Source: Propionivibrio hellwigii (GTDB taxonomy: Bacteria > Pseudomonadota > Gammaproteobacteria > Burkholderiales > Rhodocyclaceae). From it: a DNA stretch of 64,000 nt. A program made the position numbers and the translations under genes. This document shows, piece after piece, positions 38,042 to 46,305 of this stretch. The stretch covers positions 272,196 to 336,195 of the forward strand of contig NZ_JBEUWX010000003.1 in NCBI RefSeq assembly GCF_041770905.1, written 5' to 3'. The notes below the pieces were generated by a model, which had not been told where the DNA came from, made no database searches, and worked only from the letters and a program-made list of their open reading frames with translations. Position 1 is the stretch's first letter, and every line of letters begins with the position of its first letter.

Positions 38042-38872
38042 TCATTCAGCCGCGGCAGCCTTGCGCACATACAGGCAGGCCGCGATGCCGCTGGCAACGG
38101 CGTCGGCCATGGATGCCTGACGCTGCGGGTCACGCAGGGCCAGTTCTTCGTCGCGGTGCTTGAGCACGCCCGCCTCGAACAGGACAGCAGGCAGACTCGT
38201 GCGATAGAGGACAACGAGATTGTCATAGAAATGCACGGCATTCTGTTCGTCGGCATACGGGCGTTCCCGGCCGGGTAAGGAATTGGCATGGTGCGTCGCC
38301 GGCACGAATCCCATATGACGCAGGCGCGCGCCAATCGCCGAAGCACAACGCAGGCTGGTGTCCAGATCGGGGCTGTCACGCGAAATGAATAGCGAGAAAC
38401 CGCGATGGCGATCGCTATAGGTCTGTGTCCTGCCTTCCCACTCCCAGTTCTCGAGCAGTTCCGGCTGCACCGAATCATGGTGGATGGAAATGAAAAAATC
38501 CGCGCCTGCGGCAACCATCGGCCGGTCATACAGGCTGGCGATACGCCCGTCGAAATTGACCGGGCGGACAGACACACCACGCGCCTGTAAAGCCGTCACC
38601 AACAGGCCGGCCAGATCGCGGTTGAATTCAAATTCGACACGGCCGCGCGCACTGACAGCGCCTGGATCGGCCAGGGTATGACCAACGTCGACCGCGACTT
38701 CGGGGATGCTTGGCTGACCCGGAGCTCCGGCCGCCTTCCCCGTCTCCGCCAGCCCGGCGGCAGCTCCCGCCCAGCACGAGCCGAGCGCAAGAAACATCGG
38801 GAGCGCAGATAAAATACGGCGCACGCCCCGTACAAATTGAATCCTCTGCACGCGAAGCAGCATGTTATTCAA
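38042..38872 (-). CDS. N-acetylmuramoyl-L-alanine amidase (Amidase_3 type)
   Basis: A 276-residue exported zinc amidase that cleaves peptide stems from peptidoglycan. The N-terminus has a basic start and hydrophobic core ending near residue 42; ALGSC within it could be a weak lipobox. Zinc-site motifs follow: VDVGHTLADPG (His) with a Glu in RVEFEFN, SIHHDS (His), and the catalytic Glu in VLFEAGVLKHRDEE. Unlike AmiC it has no AMIN domain, so it is the bare catalytic type. It overlaps the DUF1840 gene by four bases, suggesting one transcript. Confidence 0.9.
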   Translation of the reverse strand: MNNMLLRVQRIQFVRGVRRILSALPMFLALGSCWAGAAAGLAETGKAAGAPGQPSIPEVAVDVGHTLADPGAVSARGRVEFEFNRDLAGLLVTALQARGVSVRPVNFDGRIASLYDRPMVAAGADFFISIHHDSVQPELLENWEWEGRTQTYSDRHRGFSLFISRDSPDLDTSLRCASAIGARLRHMGFVPATHHANSLPGRERPYADEQNAVHFYDNLVVLYRTSLPAVLFEAGVLKHRDEELALRDPQRQASMADAVASGIAACLYVRKAAAAE

Positions 38873-39267
38873 AAATCGCGGTCAGCCTGCCACAGGATGA
38901 AGCCTTTTTCCCGTAACGTCCGTTCCATTAAGTGCAGCAGGGGTACGGCACGCTGCCCCAGCCAGATTGGCGTTTCGTCGGCTGTCTCGTCATCTTCCGC
39001 ATCCTCTTCAACCTCATTCTCCGCGGCTTCCCCAGCCATTTTCCCGGCCTGGTTTTCCGCCTGAATTTTGGCCTGTTCGTATAGATGCGCCGCCTGCCGG
39101 TCCGCCTCGACCAAAGTTTTCAACTTTGCAATGGTCGGCGGCAACTGTTCCAGCGTGAAGATTCCGCGCGCCGTACAGTCCTTGTCCAGCACTTCAAGCA
39201 GGCCGCGCAGATGTTCGGCCAGCATCACCACTTCACCGGAGGTACTTGAGGTCAGTCTCACTAGCAT
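38869..39267 (-). CDS. DUF1840 family protein
   Basis: A 132-residue cytoplasmic protein: MLVRLTSSTSGEVVMLAEHLRGLLEVL at the start, a middle segment with a coiled-coil-like acidic Ala/Glu stretch (about residues 75-95), and WLGQRAVPLLHLMERTLREKGFILW at the end. DUF1840 is a betaproteobacterial family of unknown function. The ATG at 39267 follows GGAGAG; the longer upstream frame runs into the repeat array and is not used. Its stop overlaps the amidase start. Confidence 0.9.
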   Translation of the reverse strand: MLVRLTSSTSGEVVMLAEHLRGLLEVLDKDCTARGIFTLEQLPPTIAKLKTLVEADRQAAHLYEQAKIQAENQAGKMAGEAAENEVEEDAEDDETADETPIWLGQRAVPLLHLMERTLREKGFILWQADRDF

Positions 39268-39352
39268 GTCACGCTCTCCATTCAGGCTGATTCCATAACC
39301 GGTTTTCATTCTAGCGCATCGGCCCAGCCGGCACGCTACGGCAAAACAAGGA

Positions 39353-39595
39353 TTCCCGGAAGGTGCCCCGGAAACCCGCGTGGATAAAGGATTTCCGGGC
39401 ATACGCCTCTGAAACCCGTATCAATAAAGGGCTGGCGGGCACCCTACCCGGAAACGCCCTATTTATAAGGACTTCAGAGCGCCCCTTCTGAGATGCCCTA
39501 TTTACATGGGCTTCAGAGCATCGCCTCTGAGACGCCCTGTTTACGCGGGTTTCAGGACACCGCCTCTGAGACGCCCTAAATACACGGGCTTCAGG
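39353..39595. repeat. Array of about six 39-42-bp repeats
   Basis: Best-conserved units start at about 39495 and 39534, exactly 39 bases apart: GCCCTATTTACATGGGCTTC then AGAGCATCGCCTCTGAGAC. Each unit contains an imperfect CCCT-TTA-(A)GGG palindrome followed by TTCAGAG and CCTCTGA, which pair with each other. Units further left are diverged and vary in length (40 and 42 bases). Reading through the array on the minus strand gives a 13-residue periodic translation that is not a real gene. The same family flanks and is split by the IS element near 18.7 and 20.4 kb. Confidence 0.82.
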
Positions 39596-39720
39596 CCAGC
39601 TCTTTTTATAGCGGTTCGGCTTTGTCAAAGACAAGGCGGCGCGTCGCAGGCAGACTACGCAGTACGGCAAGGCAAAGCCAAGACCATATTTTTACAAAGG
39701 CGCCCGGAAACGCCAAAACT

Positions 39721-39743
39721 AACCCCGCCACAAAGGCGGGGTT
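39721..39743 (-). terminator. Probable terminator for tkt
   Basis: AACCCCGCC / GGCGGGGTT perfect nine-bp stem with five-base loop. On the minus strand it is followed by TTAGTTTTGG, about 80 bases after the tkt stop. The T run is imperfect. Confidence 0.6.
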
Positions 39744-39822
39744 GGTGGTTGGTGGGGTTGATGGATGTTGGCAGACTCGTCGATTTCAGGCGGCGTTATC
39801 CTGCGTCTTTTGGGCGGGCCGA

Positions 39823-41826
39823 TCAGCCGGCCAGCACCCTCTCAACCGCTTCGACGACCTTCGGCGCGGTGATGCCGAGATAGTCGAAGACCTGCGCGGC
39901 GGGGCCGCATTCGCCGAAGCGGTCGATGCCGACAACAGCGCCCTTCAGGCCGACATAGCGATACCAACCCGCCGTCGAACCGGCTTCGACAGCCACGCGC
40001 GGAACATCCGGCGGCAAAACGGCATCCCGATACGCCTTGTCCTGGGCATCGAAGGCAAACGGTGAAGGCATCGAGACGACACGCACCGAAATGCCTTTTT
40101 CCGCCAGCGTCTGCTGCGCCGCAACGGCCAGCGCAACTTCCGAGCCGGTGGCGATGATGACCGCCTTCGGCGCACCCGCACAATCCTTGAGCACGTAACC
40201 GCCTTTGCGGATGGCGGCAACCTGCGCGGCATCACGCGCCTGGTGCGCGAGATTCTGGCGGGTCAGGACGAGCGCCGTCGGCATCGTTTTGTGCTCAATG
40301 GCGACCTGCCAGGCAACGAAAGTCTCAACGCTGTCGCACGGCCGCCAGACGTCGAGATTGGGCACCATGCGCAGCGTCGCGGTCTGCTCGACCGGCTGGT
40401 GCGTCGGGCCATCTTCACCGACGCCGATGGAGTCGTGCGTAAACACGTAGATCGGATTAATCTGCATCAGCGCCGCCATGCGGATAGCGTTACGCGCATA
40501 TTCGGAGAACATCAGGAAAGTGCCGCCGAACGGGCGGAAACCGCCATGCAGGCAGAGCCCGTTCATGATCGCCGCCATGCCGAATTCGCGCACGCCGTAG
40601 TGAATGTAGTTGCCGCCTTCATTGAGGCTTGCTGGTTTAAGTTCGCGGCAGCCTTTCCACATCGTCAGGTTGGACGGCGCCAGGTCGGCCGAGCCGCCAA
40701 CAAATTCCGGAACCAGCGGCGCCAGCGCCTGGATGGCATTCTGTGAAGACTTGCGCGTGGCGATGACTTCCGCCTTGTCGATGATGTCCTTAAGCGCTTC
40801 GGCCGACCCGGCGGCGTAACGTGCAGTCAGCTCACCCCGCATGCGGCGCTCAAATTCAGCGGCCAGATCGGGATACGCCTTGCGGTAGGCGGCAAAGCGC
40901 TCATCCCAGGCGGCCTGCTGTTTGGCGCCGGCGGCCTTGGCGTTCCAGGCGGCCAGAATATCGGCCGGGATTTCGAACGGCGGCCAGTCGATGCCAAGCG
41001 CGGCGCGCGTGGCGGCAATTTCGTCCTTACCGAGCGGTGCGCCGTGCACTTCGTGCGTCCCCGCCTTGTTCGGCGACCCCTTGCCGATCGTCGTTTTGCA
41101 GCAGATCAGCGTCGGCCTGTCGGTCTGGGCCTTGGCCGCGGCAATGGCGCGGTCGATAGCCTCAACGTCATGCCCATCAATATTGCGGATGACGTTCCAG
41201 CCATAGGCTTCAAAACGTTTCGGCGTATCGTCGGCAAACCAGCCCTCGACATGACCGTCGATCGAGATGCCGTTATCGTCGTAAAAAGCAATCAGTTTGG
41301 CGAGTTTCCAGACGCCCGCCAGCGAACAGGCTTCGTGCGAGATGCCCTCCATCAGGCAACCGTCGCCCAGGAACACATACGTATAGTGATCAACGATGGC
41401 GTGACCGTCGCGATTGAATTCGGCGGCCAGTAGTTTTTCGCCCAGCGCCATGCCGACCGCATTGCTGAGGCCCTGACCGAGCGGGCCGGTGGTGGTTTCG
41501 ACGCCCGGTGTATGGCCGACTTCCGGATGCCCTGGTGTTTTGCTGTGCAGTTGGCGGAACTTTTTCAGTTCATCGAGCGGCAGATCGTAGCCCGTCAGAT
41601 AAAGCAGCGAATAGATCAGCATCGACGCATGGCCGTTGGAGAGCACGAAACGGTCGCGGTCAGGCCATTTGGGGTCAGCCGGGTTGTGCTTCAAATTGTG
41701 GTTCCAGAGAGAAACGGCGATTTCCGCCATGCCCATCGGCGCACCGGGATGGCCGGAATTGGCGGCCTGTACGCCATCGATCGCCAGGACACGAATGGCA
41801 TTGGCCAGAGATGCGGTAGTAGTCAT
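39823..41826 (-). CDS. tkt: Transketolase
   Basis: Transketolase moves two-carbon units between sugar phosphates in the pentose phosphate pathway using thiamine diphosphate. The 667-residue protein has typical length. Visible are ANSGHPGAPMGMAE at residues 20-33, TTGPLGQGLSNAVG, the TPP/Mg motif GDGCLMEGISHEA, ICCKTTIGKGSPNKAGTHEVHG and the pyrimidine-domain THDSIGVGEDGPTHQPVE. pfp lies 175 bases upstream, in the same direction; no terminator was recognised between them, so co-transcription is possible. The pairing links glycolytic and pentose-phosphate sugar flow. Confidence 0.97.
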   Translation of the reverse strand: MTTTASLANAIRVLAIDGVQAANSGHPGAPMGMAEIAVSLWNHNLKHNPADPKWPDRDRFVLSNGHASMLIYSLLYLTGYDLPLDELKKFRQLHSKTPGHPEVGHTPGVETTTGPLGQGLSNAVGMALGEKLLAAEFNRDGHAIVDHYTYVFLGDGCLMEGISHEACSLAGVWKLAKLIAFYDDNGISIDGHVEGWFADDTPKRFEAYGWNVIRNIDGHDVEAIDRAIAAAKAQTDRPTLICCKTTIGKGSPNKAGTHEVHGAPLGKDEIAATRAALGIDWPPFEIPADILAAWNAKAAGAKQQAAWDERFAAYRKAYPDLAAEFERRMRGELTARYAAGSAEALKDIIDKAEVIATRKSSQNAIQALAPLVPEFVGGSADLAPSNLTMWKGCRELKPASLNEGGNYIHYGVREFGMAAIMNGLCLHGGFRPFGGTFLMFSEYARNAIRMAALMQINPIYVFTHDSIGVGEDGPTHQPVEQTATLRMVPNLDVWRPCDSVETFVAWQVAIEHKTMPTALVLTRQNLAHQARDAAQVAAIRKGGYVLKDCAGAPKAVIIATGSEVALAVAAQQTLAEKGISVRVVSMPSPFAFDAQDKAYRDAVLPPDVPRVAVEAGSTAGWYRYVGLKGAVVGIDRFGECGPAAQVFDYLGITAPKVVEAVERVLAG

Positions 41827-42001
41827 CTGAATGCTCCTGTCTTGAGGTCTGTCGAACTGAATTTCAGTTTTAAGGGATTCCTGAACTTCGGGGCAAACCG
41901 AAAAATTCCATCAGCCCCATCATGCCTTGTCGGCAAAACAAGGCGTACCGCATGTCATCCACGGCTTGAGCCGGAAGCCAGTACGCCAAGCCTTCTAGCA
42001 A

Positions 42002-43714
42002 TCAGCCGATTTTGAAAGCCAGGCTGTCGGCGCCGGTATTGAGCGCCACCGATATCGGCTGTTGCATGGCAATCGGCCCCCAGAGCTGGCGCGGTCCGGG
42101 AGAAGCAAAGAGATCCTTTTCCGCCCAGGTCGTGCGGTGCGCCATGAAATGACGCATGGCCGGCGAGTCCGTTCTGACCAGCGCCTTTTCAATGACGAAT
42201 TCGTCCTGCCCGTGGCGGCGTTCGATATTGAGCAGGCCGGTCAGCGGAATGGCCTTGGGCGTACCGCCCTTCGTCAGGTCGGTAATTGTCGCCATATAGC
42301 CTGTACGGCCGTCAAGAATCAGCGATCCGGCAGTCAGACCGAGATTAAAGGTATAGGCGGCGTCAAACAGGGTCGGCGCGCCGCAACGGCCTTCGTAGCC
42401 GAAGAAATGGTTCATCGTGGCAAAGGGCACCTTGGCGCCCATTTCCTGCAAGGCACGCGCCGTCATGTCGATCAGCAATTGCTCGGTCGGAATCAGTGAG
42501 ACTTGCAGATTGCCGTGCGAATCGCGTTCAGCCAGCAGCATATCGACGACATAGCCGGGCAAAGAAGCTAACAGACGCGCATTGTCCGGCGACAGGCGGC
42601 TGCCGATGAAGGCGGGACGTTCAGCCTTGTCGAGCTTGGCGAAATCATCTGCATGGCAGGCCAGCACATCGTTCAGCTCCGCGATCAGCACATGCATTTC
42701 GGGGATAAATTCGACGACCCCCTCCGGAATAATAACGACACCATGGTGGATGCCCTGCTCGGCCCGTTTAACAACGGCCTGGGCAATTTGGCCGACGATT
42801 GAACTCAGCGATTGCTTCTTTTCGGCAATTTCTTCTGAAATCAACGCGACAGCCGGCTGGGTTTGCAGCGCCACTTCCAGCGTGACGTGCGACGCCGAGC
42901 GCCCCATCAGCTTGACGAAATGCCAGTATTTCAGCGATGAGCGTGTATCTTGCAAAATGTTGCCGACCATTTCGGCATAAATCTTGGTCGCGGTGTCGAA
43001 ACCGAAGGAAATCGGCAACAGCGCTCCCGCCTGCAAATCGCCGTCGATGGTTTTGGGCACACCGATCACCTGGACACCCGAGCCGTCGGGCTTGACGCCC
43101 GCGTACAGGAATTCGGCAAGGACGGCAGCGTTGGTATTGGAATCATCGCCGCCAATAACGACGATGGCGTCAAGATTGTGCTTAACGCAGGTCGCCTTGA
43201 CCTGGGCAAACTGTTCCGGCGTCTTGATCTTGGTGCGGTCAGTACCGAGAAAATCGAAACCGCCCGTGTTGATGATGGCGTCGACATCTCGATCGGAAAT
43301 TTCAAAGAGATTGCCTTTGAGCAAGCCTTTCGGCCCCGGACGCACACCCAGCAACGTATTGCCCGCGCCCAGTATGCGCTTCAGACCACAGACGACATTA
43401 TGCCCGCCCGCCGCCGGCCCGCCGGAAAAAAGAACGGCGACGCGCTTGCCCTGATCTTGGGGCGCACCCGCAGCACCGGCAGTTGCCTCCAGCACCTTGC
43501 TGCCGGAAGCCTTGACCGTGTTGGGAAAGAATTTGGATACCTGGGCACTATCCTTCGTATTCAGCGTCTGCGCCGAGGCCTCAAAACGTGCAGGCGTCGG
43601 CTGCGCGGCCGAGCCAAACACCCGGCAAACAGGGACGGCCAACTGACGGATGGCCTGCTCGAACGCGGCGTTGTGGCCAGACTTACCGGAGGGAATGTCG
43701 TATAAAGTATTCAT
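42002..43714 (-). CDS. pfp: PPi-dependent 6-phosphofructokinase
   Basis: This 570-residue enzyme reversibly phosphorylates fructose 6-phosphate with pyrophosphate. Key features are FSGGPAAGGHNVV near residue 97, the PPi signature GGDDSNTNA (188-196, where ATP enzymes have GGDGT), and PKTIDGDL, both diagnostic of PPi use. The length of about 550-570 residues fits the long PFP class found in plants, spirochaetes and some proteobacteria rather than the 320-residue ATP enzyme. Both directions of the reaction are possible, so it can serve glycolysis and gluconeogenesis. Confidence 0.94.
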   Translation of the reverse strand: MNTLYDIPSGKSGHNAAFEQAIRQLAVPVCRVFGSAAQPTPARFEASAQTLNTKDSAQVSKFFPNTVKASGSKVLEATAGAAGAPQDQGKRVAVLFSGGPAAGGHNVVCGLKRILGAGNTLLGVRPGPKGLLKGNLFEISDRDVDAIINTGGFDFLGTDRTKIKTPEQFAQVKATCVKHNLDAIVVIGGDDSNTNAAVLAEFLYAGVKPDGSGVQVIGVPKTIDGDLQAGALLPISFGFDTATKIYAEMVGNILQDTRSSLKYWHFVKLMGRSASHVTLEVALQTQPAVALISEEIAEKKQSLSSIVGQIAQAVVKRAEQGIHHGVVIIPEGVVEFIPEMHVLIAELNDVLACHADDFAKLDKAERPAFIGSRLSPDNARLLASLPGYVVDMLLAERDSHGNLQVSLIPTEQLLIDMTARALQEMGAKVPFATMNHFFGYEGRCGAPTLFDAAYTFNLGLTAGSLILDGRTGYMATITDLTKGGTPKAIPLTGLLNIERRHGQDEFVIEKALVRTDSPAMRHFMAHRTTWAEKDLFASPGPRQLWGPIAMQQPISVALNTGADSLAFKIG

Positions 43715-43999
43715 GGATAAAAGTCGATCTCGTCTCGATTTTCGGAAAGAAAACTATAGCTCAAAAGTCAGGGTAAAAATATATTTGCACGCTGAGGACA
43801 TCACGGTGCAAAAGTAGCCGGAAACAGCAGAGGATAAGGCACAGGCCGCAAAGCAAAATGCCCAGCCGACCCCGATCGTAACTTTTATCTGTTTCTCTCG
43901 TTTCTATCCCGCTTTTATCTACTGTTTTCCCTTTGTGGCTGTCGATTTTCTGGCCTTCAACGCCTGCGCGTAACAAGGCAAAACATAGCGATAACGCTT

Positions 44000-44028
44000 T
44001 GACGTTTCACCAGGCCATCGATATAATG
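44000..44028 (+). promoter_or_regulatory. Sigma-70 promoter of tRNA-Phe
   Basis: TTGACG at 44000-44005 and a consensus TATAAT at 44023-44028, separated by 17 bases, lie 16 bases upstream of the tRNA. The 285 bases between pfp and this promoter hold nothing else that was recognised. Confidence 0.85.
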
Positions 44029-44043
44029 CGCGTCTCTTGCAAT

Positions 44044-44119
44044 GGTCAGGTAGCTCAGTTGGTAGAGCAGTGGACTGAAAATCCACGTGTCGGCAGTTCG
44101 ATTCTGCCCCTGACCACCA
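44044..44119 (+). tRNA. tRNA-Phe (anticodon GAA)
   Basis: A complete 76-base cloverleaf: acceptor GGTCAGG with CCTGACC, D arm GCTCAGTTGGTAGAGC, anticodon loop CTGAAAA reading GAA, T arm GGCAGTTCGATTCTGCC, and encoded CCA at 44117-44119. A broken integrase begins 150 bases downstream, so its 3' end is a likely att site. Confidence 0.97.
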
Positions 44120-44268
44120 CCACCAACACTTCCGAAGCAGTCTGATAAAGGCCGGCAACCCCAAGCGAATACAAGGGTTACGGCCTTTTTCCATTCCGAC
44201 GGTGTTTTATGCGATCCATCAAAATCCGTGGGTATGCGGGTATATTGACATACCGCCATATATTCCCG

Positions 44269-44520
44269 ATGGCGCTCGCGGATACGGTGGTACGCAATGC
44301 CAAGCTCAGCCCCAAGGCGGCCAAGCTGGCTAAGGAAAAAAGCTATTTCTCTTTATTACGCCTGCTGACGAGAAATACTGACTGGCGGCAAAAATGCCGC
44401 TTCAACGATAGCGAAAAATTGCTGGCGCATGGTGTCTATCCCGATGTAACTCTCAAGGAAGCGCGAGAACAGCGTGACACGGCTCGCAAGCTAGCCAATG
44501 GAATTGGCCCGGATAAAATG
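44269..44520 (+). pseudogene. P4-type tyrosine integrase, N-terminal remnant
   Basis: The translation starts MALADTVVRNAKLSPKAAKLA and contains LLAHGVYPDVTLKEAREQRD and ARKLANGI-GPDKM, the N-terminal DUF4102 domain of P4-like integrases. After about 84 residues the similarity stops, and the catalytic domain with Arg, His and Tyr is missing. Position next to tRNA-Phe is the classical target of these enzymes. It is a relic of an older genomic island that was deleted, separate from the Mu-like prophage. Confidence 0.78.
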
Positions 44521-44591
44521 AGAAATCACAGAGTGCAACAGCGGTTTTTTCTCCGGTTCTTCCTTATGATGGAAAACTCTCCGCGTTTTTT

Positions 44592-44619
44592 AACGGCCCC
44601 CTTGCAGAGGCCGTTTTTT
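44592..44619 (+). terminator. Rho-independent terminator
   Basis: AACGGCC / GGCCGTT seven-bp stem with ten-base loop followed by a run of six T's. It lies 72 bases after the integrase remnant and before the leftward solute-binding fragment, so it could end rightward transcription of the lost island. Confidence 0.75.
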
Positions 44620-44645
44620 CTAAACCCCCTAGGCGCTATTTCTAC

Positions 44646-44882
44646 TTATTTTTTCGGCTTTTCAGCCAGCGAGGCATTGATCTTCTTCAGCCAGGCATCG
44701 CCATTTTTCTCGATGTAAGGCTTTTCGACGATCGGACGCATTTTTTCACGAAAAACGCTGGCGTCCACCTCGTTGATCGCAACGCCTTTCTGCTTCATTT
44801 CCTCAAGGAATCTGGCCGAATTGTCATTGGAGAACTGGCGCATTTTGACGGCGCCGTGTGGGGTGGTGATCGTTTTGTCCAA
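44646..44882 (-). pseudogene. Fragment resembling the C-terminus of a TRAP solute-binding protein (DctP-like)
   Basis: A 78-residue leftward frame that begins with a TTG and lacks a signal peptide. FLEEMKQKGVAINEVDASVFREKMRPIVEKPYIEKNGDAWL resembles the C-terminal helices of DctP-like periplasmic binding proteins (pattern: ...KGVxVxEVDxxxFxxAVxPVxxK). Its upstream part ends at the prophage left end, and it stops in frame four codons before the TTG. I infer a gene truncated by the prophage or an earlier event. The rest of the gene could lie beyond the right end of the window. Family similarity is suggestive only. Confidence 0.4.
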
Positions 44883-45001
44883 CAGGATTAATCAGGGCGA
44901 GTCAGCGGAAACGCCCATTTGATGCGGAACTCAGGGCGATCCGCCAGAAAATTTGCCGCACATTAATTTTGCAAAAAAACGGGCACTTTTTAAAAAATTT
45001 T

Positions 45002-45026
45002 GCGCATTTTTTGTCCAAAAATGCGC
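45002..45026 (-). terminator. Probable terminator of the repressor gene
   Basis: GCGCATTTTT / AAAAATGCGC perfect ten-bp stem with five-base loop, 17 bases after the repressor stop, followed on the minus strand by an A/T-rich stretch. It could also be a binding site near the prophage end. Confidence 0.55.
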
Positions 45027-45042
45027 CGGGAATAAACAGAAA

Positions 45043-45774
45043 TTAAAACCGCGTCCCTGCCCACACTACCCGGCCAATAATTGCCACGTCTCCCTCAGCC
45101 ATCTTGCTTATGTCCAGCGTCCAGGGTCTATATGTCGGGTTATCACTGATAACGCTTATTTGCCCGCCGGGCAATAATTGAAGCCGCTTAACGAGGAGCA
45201 TATCACCCATCCGCATAATATATATGCCATCTGTGTCCGGCTGGGTGAGACTCTGATTAATCAGAATAACGTCTCCATCGCGCAATGTAGGCAACATTGA
45301 CTCGCCCGCCACACGAATCAGCACCAAATCTTTAGGCTGCATCCGCAGCTCGTGTTTGATCCAATCCTCACGGAACATTAACGAGTCGTCGGCCTCCTCA
45401 CTACCGACAACTGCGCCGTGCCCTGCGGCTGCGCGAACGTCATTATGCAGCGGCAGCGCTATGTAACGTCCCGATGCTGTCGCCTCTTGCACCGATAGTA
45501 CCGTTGCTGCCCCGGCTTGATATGGCGTATCGGCCTGTATTTTTGGCGCGGGCTGGTGTCGCGGAGCGTTAAACATCTCGCCCTCACCAGTCAGCAACCA
45601 GTTAGCGTTAATACCTAAGCGCACTAATCCTGCTATAGCGTCTCCTCCTGGGATACTCCTGCCGTCTTCGTAGCCTTGATACCCTCTTGCTGATACGCCA
45701 GATTGTTCTGCGGCGTCTTTTTGGCTCAATCCAAGTCTAGCCCTTGCCTCTTTAAGTCGCATAGATATGTTCAT
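45043..45774 (-). CDS. Phage repressor, HTH plus S24 peptidase-like domain
   Basis: A 243-residue lysogeny repressor. Residues 1-60 hold an XRE-type helix-turn-helix (RLKEARARLGLSQKDAAEQSGVSARGYQGYEDG). The C-terminal half is a LexA/CI-type S24 domain with the nucleophile Ser in AGESMLPTLRDGD and the partner Lys in DMLLVKRLQLLPGG, suggesting RecA-dependent self-cleavage. It is transcribed leftward, toward the left prophage end, and faces the rightward ner-A-B early operon across a 238-base operator region. Confidence 0.93.
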   Translation of the reverse strand: MNISMRLKEARARLGLSQKDAAEQSGVSARGYQGYEDGRSIPGGDAIAGLVRLGINANWLLTGEGEMFNAPRHQPAPKIQADTPYQAGAATVLSVQEATASGRYIALPLHNDVRAAAGHGAVVGSEEADDSLMFREDWIKHELRMQPKDLVLIRVAGESMLPTLRDGDVILINQSLTQPDTDGIYIMRMGDMLLVKRLQLLPGGQISVISDNPTYRPWTLDISKMAEGDVAIIGRVVWAGTRF

Positions 45775-45792
45775 GTCGCGCTTCCTGGGCGA

Positions 45793-45879
45793 AAGTGCGA
45801 CACATCACGCCGCACTTTGCAATGTATGTCGCACTTCGTAGCGCTTTGATTATTAAGCGGTAAATTTATATACGCACTT
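45793..45879. promoter_or_regulatory. Operator region with GCACTT half-sites
   Basis: An inverted pair AAGTGCGACA (45793-45802) and TGTCGCACTT (45827-45836) is accompanied by two further GCACTT half-sites (45812-45817 and 45874-45879). All lie between the divergent repressor and ner genes. These are the probable binding sites of repressor and/or Ner; which protein uses which site is unknown. Confidence 0.7.
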
Positions 45880-45928
45880 TTTGTCGTATCTTGAAAGCGC
45901 GACACGTAAAAAAATACTGAAAAAACTC

Positions 45929-45959
45929 TTGACATACGAAAAATTGTGCTGTGTAATAT
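45929..45959 (+). promoter_or_regulatory. Candidate early promoter for ner-A-B
   Basis: TTGACA at 45929-45934 and TAATAT at 45954-45959 with 19-base spacing; a TGTAAT two bases earlier would give 17. Located 54 bases before the ner start. Confidence 0.55.
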
Positions 45960-46012
45960 AAAACATCAACCAGCAATATGGTTAGTTTAACCATTATAGG
46001 AAACGATACAAA

Positions 46013-46291
46013 ATGGTATGCAAAAAAGATTGGCACCCAGCAGATATAAAAGCCGCCCTAGAGAAGCGTGGATGGACGCTTATCGGGCTAGCCGCGCATT
46101 ACGGGATCAAAAGCTCATCCTCGTTCTCGTTTGCCCTCAGTAATAGCTATCCGTTAAACGAACGGCGCATTGCCGATGCGCTAGGCGTACCTGTGCAGGA
46201 AATCTGGCCGTCCCGTTACTTTGCTGACGGCACAAAACGCCCTCGCGGCCTGCGCGGCGCGCGGGCATCACGCCTTGGTGCTCATGCATAG
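46013..46291 (+). CDS. ner: Ner-like DNA-binding protein
   Basis: A 92-residue member of the Ner/Nlp (SfsB) family: DWHPADIKAALEKRGWTLIGLAAHYGI is the first helix-turn-helix part and NERRIADALGVPVQEIWPSRY its end. In Mu, Ner shuts down early transcription after infection. It is the first rightward gene and is followed by the transposase gene after 14 bases. A longer basic tail follows the domain. Confidence 0.9.
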   Translation: MVCKKDWHPADIKAALEKRGWTLIGLAAHYGIKSSSSFSFALSNSYPLNERRIADALGVPVQEIWPSRYFADGTKRPRGLRGARASRLGAHA

Positions 46292-46305
46292 CAAAGGACT
46301 AAAAA

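Noticed and set aside
39353..39595. Possible CRISPR array
   Set aside because: Repeats are diverged and follow each other without unique spacers, and no cas genes are nearby.
39311..39670. A 119-residue leftward open frame with a 13-residue periodicity (RASQRRC-like units)
   Set aside because: It is the translation of the 39-bp repeat array; the period of 39 bases gives a 13-codon repeat in any frame without stops. No ribosome-binding site and no family.
42002..43714. ATP-dependent 6-phosphofructokinase
   Set aside because: The GGDD motif and the length of 570 residues are those of PPi-dependent enzymes.
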